Shown here: piece after piece, positions 24,501 through 38,100 of the stretch
How the letters are laid out: each line of letters begins with the position of its first letter
Numbering within the stretch: the stretch's first letter is position 1
NCBI GenBank assembly: GCA_018398805.1
Contig: JAGFBZ010001902.1
Coordinates: 620,001-684,000 of the forward strand
Direction: 5' to 3'
DNA length: 64,000 nucleotides
From: Hirundichthys speculiger
Taxonomy: Eukaryota > Chordata > Actinopteri > Beloniformes > Exocoetidae
Position numbers and translations under genes: made by a program
The notes under the pieces: generated by a model
Database searches by the model: none
Seen by the model: only the letters and a program-made list of their open reading frames with translations
Told to the model about the DNA's origin: nothing

Positions 24501-26127
24501 AAAGTTTGTGTCCTGCTAGCAAAGACATGAAGGCGTCCAGAGAGATTATCCACTTTGAAAAGTCTGACACCACTATTCTCTGCCGTGTTTGTCCAGGCCA
24601 TATATGGAAGACTGTTCATCTGGGTGGTGGACAAAATCAACTCTGCCATCCACAAGCCACATGAGGAGGAGAAACAGGCCCCACAGGCCATAGGGCTTCT
24701 CGACATCTTCGGCTTTGAGAATTTCAGCAAAAACAGGTAGACATTTACAGCAGTTCTCGTGGCTTTCGAGCTGTTTCGCTGCTAACACCCATTCGTTTCT
24801 GCAGCTTTGAGCAGCTGTGCATCAACTTTGCCAACGAGCAGCTGCAGCAGTTCTTCGTCAAGCACGTCTTCAAGCTTGAGCAGGAGGAGTACGCCCGCGA
24901 GAACATTGTCTGGAAACACATCGACTATCGAGACAACCAGCAGACGCTGGACGTTCTGGCGTGCAAACCTCTCAACATGCTGGCGCTCATTGATGAGGAG
25001 AGCAACTTTCCCAAGGTCCCTGTCCTCTTTGTACCTCATGATGTTTGCTTGTGACACACAAAAGCCCGTTTTAACTGTGTACTTTGATTAATTTTCAGGG
25101 CACAGATGCCACCTTGCTCCAAAAGATGAATCAACATCACCACAAAGGGGATATCTACACCCCCCCCAAGAACAATCACGAGACTCAGTTTGGGATCCAG
25201 CACTTTGCGGGAGTGGTCTACTATGACTCAAAAGGTTCTGTTGAGGATTTTAACAGTAACAAATCATCGCTTTGCAAGACTGCCTGCAGTGTTGTTAACA
25301 TTTCCTTTTGGTTCTAGGCTTCCTTGAAAAAAACCGGGATGCTCTCAGCTCGGACCTGATTCAGCTGGTGGAGACCTCCACCAACAAACTCCTCAAGAAG
25401 ATGTTTCATAAAGAGCTGGCCCTCACCTCCAATACAATCAAAAGTACCTCCAACCCCAAGATGATGATCACCACATCCAAGAATACCATCCGTGTAAGTG
25501 TCGTCTCAGGAGACCTGGACCTACATTTCTGCGTAGAGTCGTAAATGACCTTTTATTTTTTCTGTGGCAGAGTACGTCTGACAGCAAGAGGCTTGTGCCC
25601 ACGTTGTCGGGCCAGTTCCGTCAGTCCCTGGACTCACTGATGAAAACTCTGACAGCCTGTCAGCCGTATTTCATTCGCTGCATCAAGCCTAATGACTTCA
25701 AGAAGCCCGTGGTGAGGAGGGAACCTTCACTCACATCCAGAATAAAACACTGAAGTGGAACATAACATTTCATGCCTCCTTGTGTCAGCTGTTTGACAGG
25801 GAGCTGTGCCTGCGCCAGCTCCGTTACTCCGGGATGATGGAAACCATCAAGATCCGGAAAGCCGGGTATCCCGTACGTTACACTTTCAGTGAGTTTCTTG
25901 GCCGCTACCGCGTTCTCCTGAAGACTTCCCTCTGTGATCCTAAAACTGTGAGTTGGACGTTAGAAAGTCGTCATTTTCACCGTTTCTCCGTTTCTTTTGC
26001 CCGTGGGTTCAAATATTTTTTTTGTTTTTAACAGGAAAGCAAACAGAAGTGCTGTGAGAGCATTTGTGAAAGTGTGCTCACTGGAGAAGGTGACTGGAAG
26101 ACGGGCAAGACAAAGATATTCCTCAAG
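18576..26127 (+). CDS. myo7b: myo7b exons 1-17: myosin motor domain
   Basis: Exons: 18576-18593, 18704-18805, 18886-19038, 20741-20925, 23011-23132, 23228-23370, 23463-23576, 23680-23833, 23923-23999, 24083-24203, 24597-24736, 24805-25015, 25099-25234, 25318-25493, 25571-25711, 25789-25947, 26035-26127. They encode about residues 1-748, the ATPase head. Visible landmarks are the P-loop GESGAGKT (exon 5), switch [11 protein letters not shown] (exon 6), switch [10 protein letters not shown] (exon 11), the RCIKPND actin-interface/SH1 helix zone (exon 15) and the converter/lever-start motif GKTKIFLK (exon 17). Exon 10 has one base too many (or two too few) after TVMTIR. The remaining frame gives the expected helix ending DAFVK before AIYGRLF. 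Confidence 0.93.
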
Positions 26128-29100
26128 GTGCAGCCTTACTCTGTTTTGAATCAGGGATGTGGGGAACGAACACATCAGTTCAAATAATATAGGTGGCAAT
26201 AAGCACAAGATAACTGAATTTATGTGGTTTGAATTGTTCATTTATGATACTCTAAAGGCCATGACTTTTAAATAGATCTTTTTTTTAAATTATTTCTCAT
26301 CAACCGAAATGATAAAATCATTTCTGCTTTTTGCCCTCAGGACTTCCATGACACAATGCTAGAACTGGAGCGAATGAAAGAGCTAAACATAAAAGCCCTT
26401 TTAATCCAGAAGGTCATGAGAGGTTACAAATTCAGGTGCAGGACAGAACGCTTTAAAACTGTCTTCTGTATTTTTTTGGTGGATCACTGTTTAATGTCTG
26501 TATGATTCCTGCCTTCTAAAGGAGAGACTTTTTGATGAAAAAGGCAGCTTCGCTTGTCATTCAGAAATACTGGAGAGGATACAAAGGCAGGAAACTGTAC
26601 AGAGTGGTGAGTGGTTTCCTTCCTTTCTTTCTTTTTAATTTTGCATTTTATTTTTTTTCATTGAGCAGGGATACAATGTTTTTAAAAAAAGATATATTCA
26701 AATGTATTCTTTCTTGCTCAAGAGCACATATTTGTCTAAGTGACTAAATCAAAAACTTCGACAGCATAATCCCGTCTCTTTGTTTGGATGGACTTCATTA
26801 TACAAAGATACTGTGATACCACAGACCCAGGTCTGTGGTATCACAGCTCAGGGTCCAGCTCTACTCAACTTCATATTTTATGTTGCATCTTCTGTATGGA
26901 GCCCCGTTTTGGTCATAATTAAATGAATAAATGAGTCTATTATTATTGAATAGAGGCGTTTATTATTATAAAATACGTATCCATTATTATGAAATATTTC
27001 CCATTATTATGAAAAAATATATGTGTATTATTATGAAATATTTCCCATTATTATGAAAAAATTGAATTATTATGAAATATATTTTTATTGATATTTAATC
27101 TTGGTTTAATGCATAATAGTTTATTTCAGAATGGCTTTTTTTTTTAATCTAAGAATGAGTTTTTACATAATTGCTTCATTTTTTCAAAAGAATGAGCTTT
27201 TACATAATAATGATATTTTTGCCACTGGGCGGGACCAGTGGTTGACCTGCACGCTCATTGGCTGATCCTTCTCCATTCTACGCTCTGACATCGACTAGTT
27301 TTGGCCGTGAGGTCCCGTTAGCAGCGGGCCGTGGCGTCATCAAGGTGCGCTCCTAGTCCGATTGTAGCTATGGCAGCTTGGACTGAGCTACGGGAAACCT
27401 TGAGTATATACACTGCACCTCTCGCCCACTATCGATATTCACTGTTCTGTTGCTTATGCCTGAATGAAAGAGCAGCCAATCACATAAATGGCTCCGCCCT
27501 CTCTGCTGTGATTGACACACAAATCATTCTTATGAAAAACAAAGCCATTATTATGTAAAAGCTCATTCTTATGAAAAACGAAACCATTATCATAATAATG
27601 GGAAACATTTCATAATAATAGATATGTATTTCATAATAATAAACGCCTGTATTTCATAATAATAGACTCATTTATTCATTGAATTATGACCCAAATGGGG
27701 CTCCATACTTCTGTACTTTGGAGATGGCTAGTGTTAAGTTGGAACGTTGTTTTAGTGTGATTTTGGTGTGAAATGTCTGACTCCACCCTCTAAAACCTGC
27801 TGCTTTGAACAGAGCTGTATAAAGCCAAGGTTGAGAAGGGAGTTGTTGTACTCTATCTCTGTGGCATTTTGCCAACTTCTGGTAAAAATGGTATGATATA
27901 TCTGCCTTAAATGGAATACAGGCCTGGCTTGCGTTGAACCTTCACATATGTTCCAACTGTAGGTCCAGCTGGGCTTTGCGAGGCTCCAGGCACAAACTCG
28001 CTCTCGTCAACTCCATCAGCAGTACAAGAGAAAGCGGGAGGCTGCTCTTGTGCTGCAGACCCAGATCAGAGGATACCTGGCCAGGAAGGATTGGAAGCGC
28101 AAGAGAGCTGCGGTGATCCTGCTGCAGGCCCAGACCAGGGGGATGCTGGCAAGAAAAGCCCTGAAGAAGAAGAAGAGAGACGTAAGAGCCCCAGAAAAGC
28201 TTCTCTTTGTATCACAATGGGAAGGAAAGATATCCCAACAGTTGTTCCAAATATGAGTCTATTCTTAATTTATTATCTTCTAGTATTGTAACAGCACTTT
28301 GTCTTGTTAATCAGTTTGTTTTAGCTACACATTTAAACTATTTATCATTTTATTTAACTATTGGAATAATAATATTACATACTTTTAGCCTATACTTAAT
28401 TTTTTTACACTATATATTGACTCCATTGGGTCAGTTGTTTAATCACTAGTTTAAGTTTATTCTCTTTTAATTAAATTGCTTATCTATTACTGTTACAGAC
28501 TAAACGTCTGTACAAAGCTGCTGGTTAGTTTTTGTGCACACTTTCAGCTATTATGTTTGAGGCGCCTCCTTCAGTCAACCTAAATTGGAGGTTGGAGTTT
28601 ATTCAGGACATTTTGGAGCAAGACAATAAACCTTAAATTGTTCTAGTGGTACCACCCTGTATTCAACAGCAGAAAACTGTTTAACATTCATCATTCTCTG
28701 GGTCAGATGTGGTTGTTTTAATCAAGAGTCTCTTTAAAAATCTGTTAATTAGAGTTGCATCGTTAAGTGGGACCGTGCGTTTTCTCTTCTTACTGAATGT
28801 GTTGTGGTCTTTTCAGATGTACCTCTCTGCTAAAGAGAGGGAGGAAGAACGACGAGCCATTTTGGAGAAAACAGAGATATTTGGAGGAAGTGTTGAGGCA
28901 GAAGAGGGAGATGGAGGCCAGAGAGCTGTCTGAATCCAGAACAGACCAGGAGATAGTGGACGACATCTTCGGCTTCCTGCCCTCTATTGTAGGAGGGCAG
29001 GAAGGACAGGCACCAGTGGGATTTGAGGTTTGGGAACAGTTTAGCATGTGTTGTAGCATTATCAAATAAAAATAGACAAGTTTAATCTTATTTTCTGTGT

Positions 29101-32100
29101 TAACAGAATATAGAGGGGAAACGGACCATAATTGAACAGATAGACATTGATGACCTGCCCATGGAGGAAGATCTTCCTGAGGAGGACTACGATGACCTGG
29201 ATGAGTACTCCTTCTCCAAATTCGCCTCCATGTACTTCCAGGGCGCCAGCACCCCCACCCACATCCGCCAGAGGCTTCAACAGCCTCTGCTCTACCATGA
29301 AGATGAAGGAGATGTTCTGGTGCTTCTCCAGGATCATTTTCGTCTCTTATTTCTGTAGTCGTTGCTGTGGCAGTTTGATGATTTACCGTGGCTGTCATGT
29401 TGCGTTTTCTCCAGGCTTCGCTCACAGTGTGGTGGATCATTCTCAGATTCATGGGAGATCTCCCCGAGCCGAAGAAACAGGCCAGAGCTCAGACAGCTAA
29501 CCCACAGGAGCGATTTATGCCACAGGACTTGATATCCGGAAAAGACAGGCGTCTGAGCAACATGGTGGGCCTGGATCAAGTATGTACCCTCACAGGAAGG
29601 TGACACATTTGAAATGTTTTATTTAGGTTAGCATTCATTCATCTTTAAATGTTTCTTGTTATTGTTTTAGAGACTGCTCAGGAATAAAAAAGTGAATCAA
29701 CCATCCACAGTACCCGAGGACTCGCCACAGAAGAGAAAGACCTCTGTTTTTACAGACCTGTTGACCAAAACCAGGAAGCCTTCTGCTGTGCCCGGCGGGG
29801 CAACTTCAAACCCGAGGGCGTACACCGTACCGGAGGGCAACCCTCGAACAAGAAAAGAATCCACATTCACCGACCTTCTGTCCAGGAACAAAAAGACACC
29901 CACTGTTCAAGAAAATGGAAGCTCAAGGTCCAGACCAAGCTTGAGGAAGCCCTCCATCATCATGGAGGAGGTAAGATAAAAGATTCAAAAATACTTCAGC
30001 TGAATGTCGTTGTTCATAAACTGATGGGTATTTCATGTTTTTCACATACAGTCAGATGACATGACCGCAGTGTCAAAGCCCACCACTTTGCAGACAGTGA
30101 AGGAGGACAGAGAAGTCATGAATGGTGAAGGGTTCACCCTGGACAGGCCTCTGACGTCTCTTGAAAAGCTCCACATCATCGTAGGATATGCCATCGTCAG
30201 ACGCGACCTCAGGTTGATACGGTCTCATCTTAAAAGCATATATTTGTGCTGTTAGCTTCTGTCTTCTGAGCCTCCGTCAATGCACTACTGTCTGCGCAGG
30301 GACGAGATTTACTGTCAAATCTGCAAGCAGCTTCAGGAAAACAACAATCACAACAGCTACTTCCGCGGCTGGATCCTGCTGTCACTCTGTCTGGGTATTT
30401 TTCCTCCAAGTGAACGCTTTATGAAGGTAAGTAAAACCATTTGCTTCTGTCTCATGACTGAAAAGCTGCATGTTGTGATGTTTTATACATACTCCCGCCG
30501 TCTCTTGTCTTGGCAGTACCTCCAAAGTTTCATCCGTATCGCTCCGGGCGGCTACGCCACCTACTGTGCTGACCGGCTACGACGCACAGTGATGAATGGA
30601 GTGAGGGCCGAGCCTCCCGCCTGGCTGGAGTTACAGGTACTCACAGTGACTTCACCAAAAATATTACTGGCTGTAACTCAGGAATGCATTTGTTAATCAC
30701 ATCTAACATTTCACACATAGGTGACAGCAGTTTTCCAACCAAAAAATCCAAAGCCCAACTCTCCTCTGGCCCATAATGCTTTGCAGAAACAGTTGTCACG
30801 AGTGATCTTTTTATGTGAACTGTTTGGTCTGAATTTCAGGACAAAATCCTTTTTAAAATGTAGTAAAAGAGTGTGAATCCACTGTATTCTTGTTGGCTTC
30901 ACCAACACTTTGTTTTTATCCAGCAGTGTTTAGCAGCGGCTCATGCTCCAGGTACCACAGGGGCTGTGCACAGCATCAACAACTCTCAACTAAAGGCCAA
31001 GATTTGTCAAAACCAGGAAAACAAAAGTGATTATTGAGGCTGAGACAGAGAGATTTGTACGTTCAAGCTTAAACATTTTGGACAAAAACCTTTAAGAAGT
31101 GTAGCGTGACTGATCTTTAAAACTACTTTAGAGCTGAAATACTTATAAGATCAACAAGCTGAAATGTACAGCGTGCAGCACTGCTGAAGTCACTATCAAG
31201 AGCTTTCATTTTTGTTGAAACTACACTCAGGGTTATTTATTTATTCATAGAATAGAGCATTGTTTCTGGAAAACTGTCACTGATGAGTGGTGTAAGCACC
31301 GCTAAGTTTCTTAAATTTGAGTTATATTTAGGTAGGAAATGAAATCTCAAAGATGCATAAATCAGAATCTGGAATAATTAAACATAAACTACATGCATGT
31401 CTTTGATACTTTTAGTTTAAAAAAATATTGTTTCATATTTTCTGTCATTTAAATGTATCTTGTCATTCCTCTGCACTTTGATAGGCAACCAAGACAAAAA
31501 AGCCCATGGTGGTGTCTGTGACACTGATGGATGGACGCTCCATTAACCTTCCTGTTGACTCGGCATCTACATCCAGAGAGATCTGCCAGCTCGTCTCCAA
31601 CAAAGTCAAGCTCAAAGACACTTTTGGCTTCTCTATCTATGTCGCCATGTATGAGAAGGTATGCAGTGAGAACAGATGACAGATAACGACTTGATTTGCC
31701 ATAAAAAAATTAGTTTACCAAGATGATTTGTATTCAAATTGGATCAAATGGATCCAAATTCTTTCCCACTGAAATATGATACTTGACAGATGAAAAGCTC
31801 ACCCTGTTGTCCTAAACCTTCTAAACTGTGCCTCTTTTTTAAGTGTGAGAGGGGCTTTTTCCTTGTGACTCATTTATTATCAGAATGACTGACAGAATAT
31901 ACTGAAAATCTGATAAACCCATATAATATTCCCGATTGAGAAAAACACCAGATGTTGAAACTGAGACATTTTATGCAAAAAAAATTGCTAAATATTATGA
32001 TCTCAAAAATTCATGCAAAAATATGTGCTCATTTTAACTTTGATGGAAGCAAAAAAAAATCAAAACAAGTTGGAGCGGGATGATGTTTAACATTGTGTAG

Positions 32101-35100
32101 CATCCTCTCTTTTCTCAAATGTCTGTACATGTCAGTAGAGTGAGGAGAGCAGTTTCTGGAGTTTTAGGAGAGGAATGTTGTCACATTCTTGTCTGATGCA
32201 GGATACAAGCTGATCAACAGTCCTGGGTCCTTTGTTGCTGGATTTTTCTTGTTTTATGATGCTCCAAATGTTTTCTGTTGGTCAAAGGTCTGGACTGCAT
32301 CAGACAGACCAGTTCAACACCTGAACTCTTCTCCTGTGAAGTCCATGCTGTTGTGATGGAGGCAGTATGTGGTTCAGCATCATCTTACTGAAACATGCAA
32401 GGTCTTCTCTGAAAGATGTTGTCTGGATGGGAGCAGATGTTGCATTGTAAAACCTCTATGTTCAGCATGTTCAGCATTAATGGTTCCTTTCCAGATGTGT
32501 TAGCTGCCCACATCATAGGCACTAATATAACCCCCCCTACCATCAGAGATGCAGGCTGTTGAACTGTCCAGTGATAACAGCTGGAATGGTTTCTCTCCTC
32601 TTTAGTCTTCAGGAGACATGGCGTCTATGGTTTCCAAAAAGAATTTAAAATTTTGGTTCATCCGACCACAGAACACTTTTCCATTTTGCCTCAGAACCAT
32701 TTTAATGAGCTTTGGCCCAGAGAAGACAACGGTGTTTCTGGATCATGTTCACATATGGCTTCCTTTTTTGCATGAAAAAGCTTTAACTTGCATTTGCGGA
32801 TTGAACTGTGTTGACAGACAGTGATTTCTGGAAGTGTTCCTGAGTCCATGTAGTGAAGTCCAGTAGAATATCATGCCTGTTTTTAATGCTCAAAAATCAT
32901 GCTAATCTGGTTTTGACCTTTGACCTTTGACCTTGTGCCGACATATGATGACACTGATGATGATACTATAGATGGTGAGATCGTCAAAGTCTTTCCAATT
33001 TTACGTACAGGAACATTTTTCTGAAATTCTTCCACAATGTTCATCACAGATTGGTGAACCTCGGCCCATCTTTACACCCGAGAGACTCTCTGAAATGCTT
33101 CTTTCATTCTCAGTCATGTTGATGACGCTTTTCCTAATTAACTTAATTAGCCGTACAAATGCTCCTTCTATTTGTTTTGAATTTGTGGCAAGTACTTTTC
33201 CAGTCTTTTGTTGCCCCTTTTTCAACTTTTTTGAGACATGTTGCTGCCATTAAGTCAAAATGAGGAAAATATTTTCCATGAAAAGGTAAAACGTCTCCGT
33301 TTCAACATCTGATATGTTCTTTATGTTCTCTTGGGCATAAAATATGGGTTTAAGAGATTTGAACATCATTCCACTTCTGTTTTTATTTACATTTTAAATG
33401 GCCATCCCAACTTTTTTGACTATAGGGTTGTAATGTGAAATACGTAGTTAAATGAGGTTTAGTTAAATAACAGAAGCTAATCAGCTGGTTGTTTGTCGTT
33501 GAAGGTGTGGGCGATGGGCAGCGGCAGGGAACACGTGATGGACGCCATCTCCCAGTGTGAGCAGGAAGTGAAGCGGAGGGGAGGCCAGGAGCAGCACGCT
33601 CCATGGAGGCTCTTCTTCCGCAAGGAGGTCTTCACCCCCTGGCATGACTGCAAAGAGGACACGGTCAGCACAGACCTCATCTACAAACAGATCATCCACG
33701 GCCTGAAGTTTGGAGAGTACCAAAGTGAAAAGGTGGACTCATGTTGATCAGAATCAAGTCTGACAGAAAATCCCAGAAAATTCACAACTGACAGTTGTTC
33801 TTCACACGTTTCACTTTCACAGGAGGATGATGTTATTCAGCTCACTGCAAAACATCTGTACATCAAGCACGGCTCAGGCAGAGGTCCAGACGGTGTGGAT
33901 GAAGCCGTGCAGGACTGCATTAACAGCTCTCTGCTGGAAGCCAAGTCAGAAGCCAAATGGGCTCAGATGGTCAGCACGGCTTATGCTCAGGTCAGTCACA
34001 CTAAAAAAGAAACCACTAAAAAAACACTCTAATCACACTTTGAGTTAATTAAATGAATATTGTCTGTATCTTTCATCAACCACACAAGGGTACGTTTCTG
34101 AGTTCGAGACAAAAGGCAGACTCTGTGAAGGCAGAGATAGTTGACTTCGCCAGAGAGAAGTGGCCCATGTTCTTCTCCAGGTTCTTTGAGGTCACCAAGC
34201 TGTCAGGTAGGGATCTGGTTGCACGAAAAAACACTGTGCTGTCTTGCTTATGAATTTGTAGTCTAAGTGTAGTCTAGTTTCTTCTATTTAAAGTTAAAAG
34301 CAGGGTGAAATGTGTTCAGAAACCAAAAACATGGAGTCCAGTTTCCTCGATTCAAGCCAAGGACAAACGCACCACACTTGCAGCATCTCTTTCCTCAATT
34401 TAAAGTGCTCAGAAGAAGCACAAGGGACTTTGTTTCACTCCTACAGCACATGGACATTGTGACAAACTAGGCTCAAATAGCAAAAAGGACATCCTAAGAG
34501 GTGCAAAGCTACACAGGTCTAGTAGACCGGTCCTAATAGGTCTCCAGTGTGGAATTATTGAAAGAAAAATACTCCCAGATGTCAGCATGATGATTTCTTC
34601 CTCTCATGTTGCTGCAGGCTGATCTGTTCATGTAGCACGCTTACGTCTGTAAGGAAATACACATACTTTCTCACATTAGTGGATCTCTGTGCATTTAAGC
34701 CATTTAAACGCTTAATCACGCTTGAAAATTTAGGACTTTAAATTTCCATCAAAATTTAAAGTCAGGCTTCAAGGAAAAATAGGAAATATGAAATCATTCC
34801 TAGTTTTCAAGTGTATTAAATCCTGTTACTTATGTCCAAAAAAAAACATGTCCTTATAGGATTGTTTGGAAACTGATGTATAAATACTCGACATATTCAC
34901 AGTTTTGTGTGGAATCATATTTTTGTTTAAAACCTTACTTACAAACTGACTTTCCTGAATGATCTTCATGGATTAAGGAGTTTCTGTGAAACAGTTAAAC
35001 TCCAGAGAGATTCTGCGCTGCCACTTAAACCAGTAAATACTTTCCAGTAATATCCAGTAAATAACTTTCTCTGCTCGCTGGAATTTCAGAGGCACGTTGT

Positions 35101-38100
35101 CACACAACTGTATGAGCTGCACAGCACAAACCTTTTGTCCTTGGCTGAGTGAGAAACAATACAAACAATATAGTTTTTTTTTTATTATTAGTTGATACAT
35201 TCTAGATATATTTTTTTTTGGGAGTTTTGCTGTCCTAGAAACAGCTTGGAAGTGTGAAAAGAAAAAAAAAATAAGGAAAAAAAAAAGAGCAGGAGATTGG
35301 CAAACCAAAAAAGCCCTGGCAGGCAGGAGGACTCAGCTGGAGACATTTCCCTACAAACCTGGGCTACTGCTATACAAATCCAATAAAATGTTTGCATTTG
35401 ACAAATAATTTAAGGACTTCTTCCCCGTTTTCTCTTTTATATTTTCTTTCTTTTGACCAGTAGAAAACAGGTAATAACATTTCTTTCGACATAACCTTAA
35501 AAAGTCTTCAATATAACCAGCCGATCTGCTGTCAGTTTTCCCTGTCGAACAACAAAGATGTGATTCAGGGAACTTCTGTAATTCAGAAATATTTAGGTTA
35601 ATTTTCTCCATGGATATTTCCAGGTCCTGCTCTGCCAAAGAGTCAGTTCATAGTGGCGATAAACTGGGCCGGTATCACGTTCCTGGATGAGAGGGAGAAG
35701 AGGCTGCTGGTGCTCTCCTTCCCAGAAGTCACTGGAGTCAACACCATCAGGTAGGGATGCTTCTTACTGGTCCAGGACAGTGAGAGACAGAGACAAGGTT
35801 ACTGGGAAATCCTAAAAGCTTGAAAATGAATTGAATTGGCTCTCTTGTGTTCCTAAGGGGGGGTAAAACATCTGGTCAGGCTGTGTCTCTGCTGACACTG
35901 AAGGGTGACTTCACCCTGAGCGGGTCAGCGGCTGAGGACATGGCTGAGTTGGTTACCATGTTTCTCAGTGGCATGACGGAGCGATCGCAGTATGCTGTGG
36001 CACTGAGGGAGGTCAGCAGTCAAGGTCAGAGCCCATTGTCCCCCACTGTCACAGCTGAGTTGGCTGCTTTGAATCAGTTTGTGATGATGGCAAGTTGACT
36101 AATTTCTGAGTTGTCCTCCACTCCTCTCCAGATGACCCCACACTCCTCAGCTTCAAGAAAGGAGAGCTCATCATACTTATCAAAGATGATGAGTTCTCTC
36201 AGAAACATGGCTGGTTTAAGGGTCAAAATGAGAGCACTAAAAGAACGGGAGCCATCCCCAGTGAAGCCATCTTAATCCTGCCAACACTCAGCAAACCCAC
36301 CAATGAGGTCATGGTACGGAGCTGTCAGTCAGTCAGATGAGCTGTTGTGCCCCATTTCTGCTGTATTCTGTATTAAATGACTATCCTTTATTTCAGTCCC
36401 TCTTGAACCTGTCACCAAACCAGAGGAAGAACCTCATACAGGAAACCCAGAGAGAAACGGGCACAGTGGGGCGGATGGCTCTTGCCACCCTGAAGGACTT
36501 TCTCTCTGGAGTATTTCAGGTCAGATGTTTTCTCCATGTCACCTCAGTCTGGATGCCTTTGATCAGCAGGACAGTGGCCAGGGGCGCAGTTTGTGACAGC
36601 AGCTATACCTGTGTTTTCTATCTATGTTTTGGTCTTATTAGGACGCCCACTAAGGATGTGAACCGTCAGGTGATTGCGAGGAACGCTGCTCCTGAAAGAC
36701 TGTGGGCCCATTCCAGAGAGCCAATCAGGCAGCCTCTCCTCAGGAAGCTGATGGGCAACTCAGAGCTCAGCCACAAAGCCTGTCTGGCCTTCACTGATAT
36801 CCTCTTTTTACTGGAACGAAACAATTATTTCTGTTGGGGCTTTTTTGTTGTTGTTTTGATTATTTTTATTATTCCAATGCATTGTCATGTTCATTTTGAA
36901 AATCATTCTTATAACTGTCATAAGCAGTTCCCCTGTGATTTTTCTTCTCTCCAGGAGCAACACCCGGGTCATTGATCATAGAGATTTTAGTCTTTTTAGC
37001 TCCTTCTTTGAAGAAGAACCTTCACAGCATGAGGAGAATTGATCAAAACACAACAGTGCAATGGAAGTATGGAAGCTGGGAAAAACCTAACAAAAAAACT
37101 TGTAAACATCTGTAAAAAGCCAGATAAATAAACAGCAGTTATTCATGGCTCCCACTAAAAGTCTAAAAGGAATAGAGGCGTATGAGCGACAGTGAAGCTC
37201 AGGATTCATTGATGTGCATTTCTGTCTGTGATGCGAATATAACCAGAGAAAAAGTCCGTGAAGATGTGTTGTCTTTTGTTGAGTCAGAGAGAGTAGAGAG
37301 CTGCTTGGTCTGAATAGATCCGTCATAACAGAGTGTGATCATGCTGGATTGGAGCTACCACAAAGTTTCAGCATGCTGGCAGGTGTTTACGCGTCTGTGT
37401 AGCGCAGATTTCATCAGCGCTCCAGATTAAACAGAAGATAGTGTGGTCTGATTTAAGGTAGCTAAGAAAGGCTCTTCAGAAGTAGCGGGACGTCGAGGTT
37501 CTTTGTCCCGTCCACGTCTCACTACGGTCCCACTTTCTTTTGTGAAGCATTTATAAGTCCCCACTTACACCCATCTCTTCAGCTGGCCGTGCTTCTTTTA
37601 AGGTAGGATCATACAGATTTGTGAAATCATGCAAATGTAAATTTTATGCAGAGTCTTGTTGCAAATCACATGTTTCAGTGACCTGGTTGGTAAAACGATG
37701 CACCACAGACAGGAATGCTGAACATAGGAGTGTATGTGGCACACATGGTCTCAGTAAACCCGGGCCTCATTTCTCTCTATTCTGTGTTTTGTTTGAATTT
37801 TCAGAGATTGTATATAGAGGATTTTTTAATAACAGGGTTTTTTTTTCTTTTGCCAAGGATTAGGTTCCAAGGTTGTTGTGTTGTACTCATTAGTTTGGTC
37901 CATAAGTATAAGTAAGCTAAACAACATCAAAGGACCTGGAAGACCATGGGAACAGTGAATTAACCCTTCACAACATCAACCGAAGGCAGAAATGGCCTGG
38001 AGAGCGTAAATGTAACACAGTGTAAATCTGCAGTCATGAGACGCCCTTATGAAAGTAAATGCAGAGGGCCTAGAAGGAGGTGGACACCCCTGGACAGATG

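Noticed and set aside
28790..29452. 220-codon reverse-strand open frame
   Set aside because: Antisense shadow of myo7b exons 21-23; no family motif and it crosses splice sites of the real gene.
24083..36519. Programmed +1 ribosomal frameshifting at the break sites
   Set aside because: Six unrelated sites in three genes, no shared slippery motif or downstream structure, and homologues read through without a shift.
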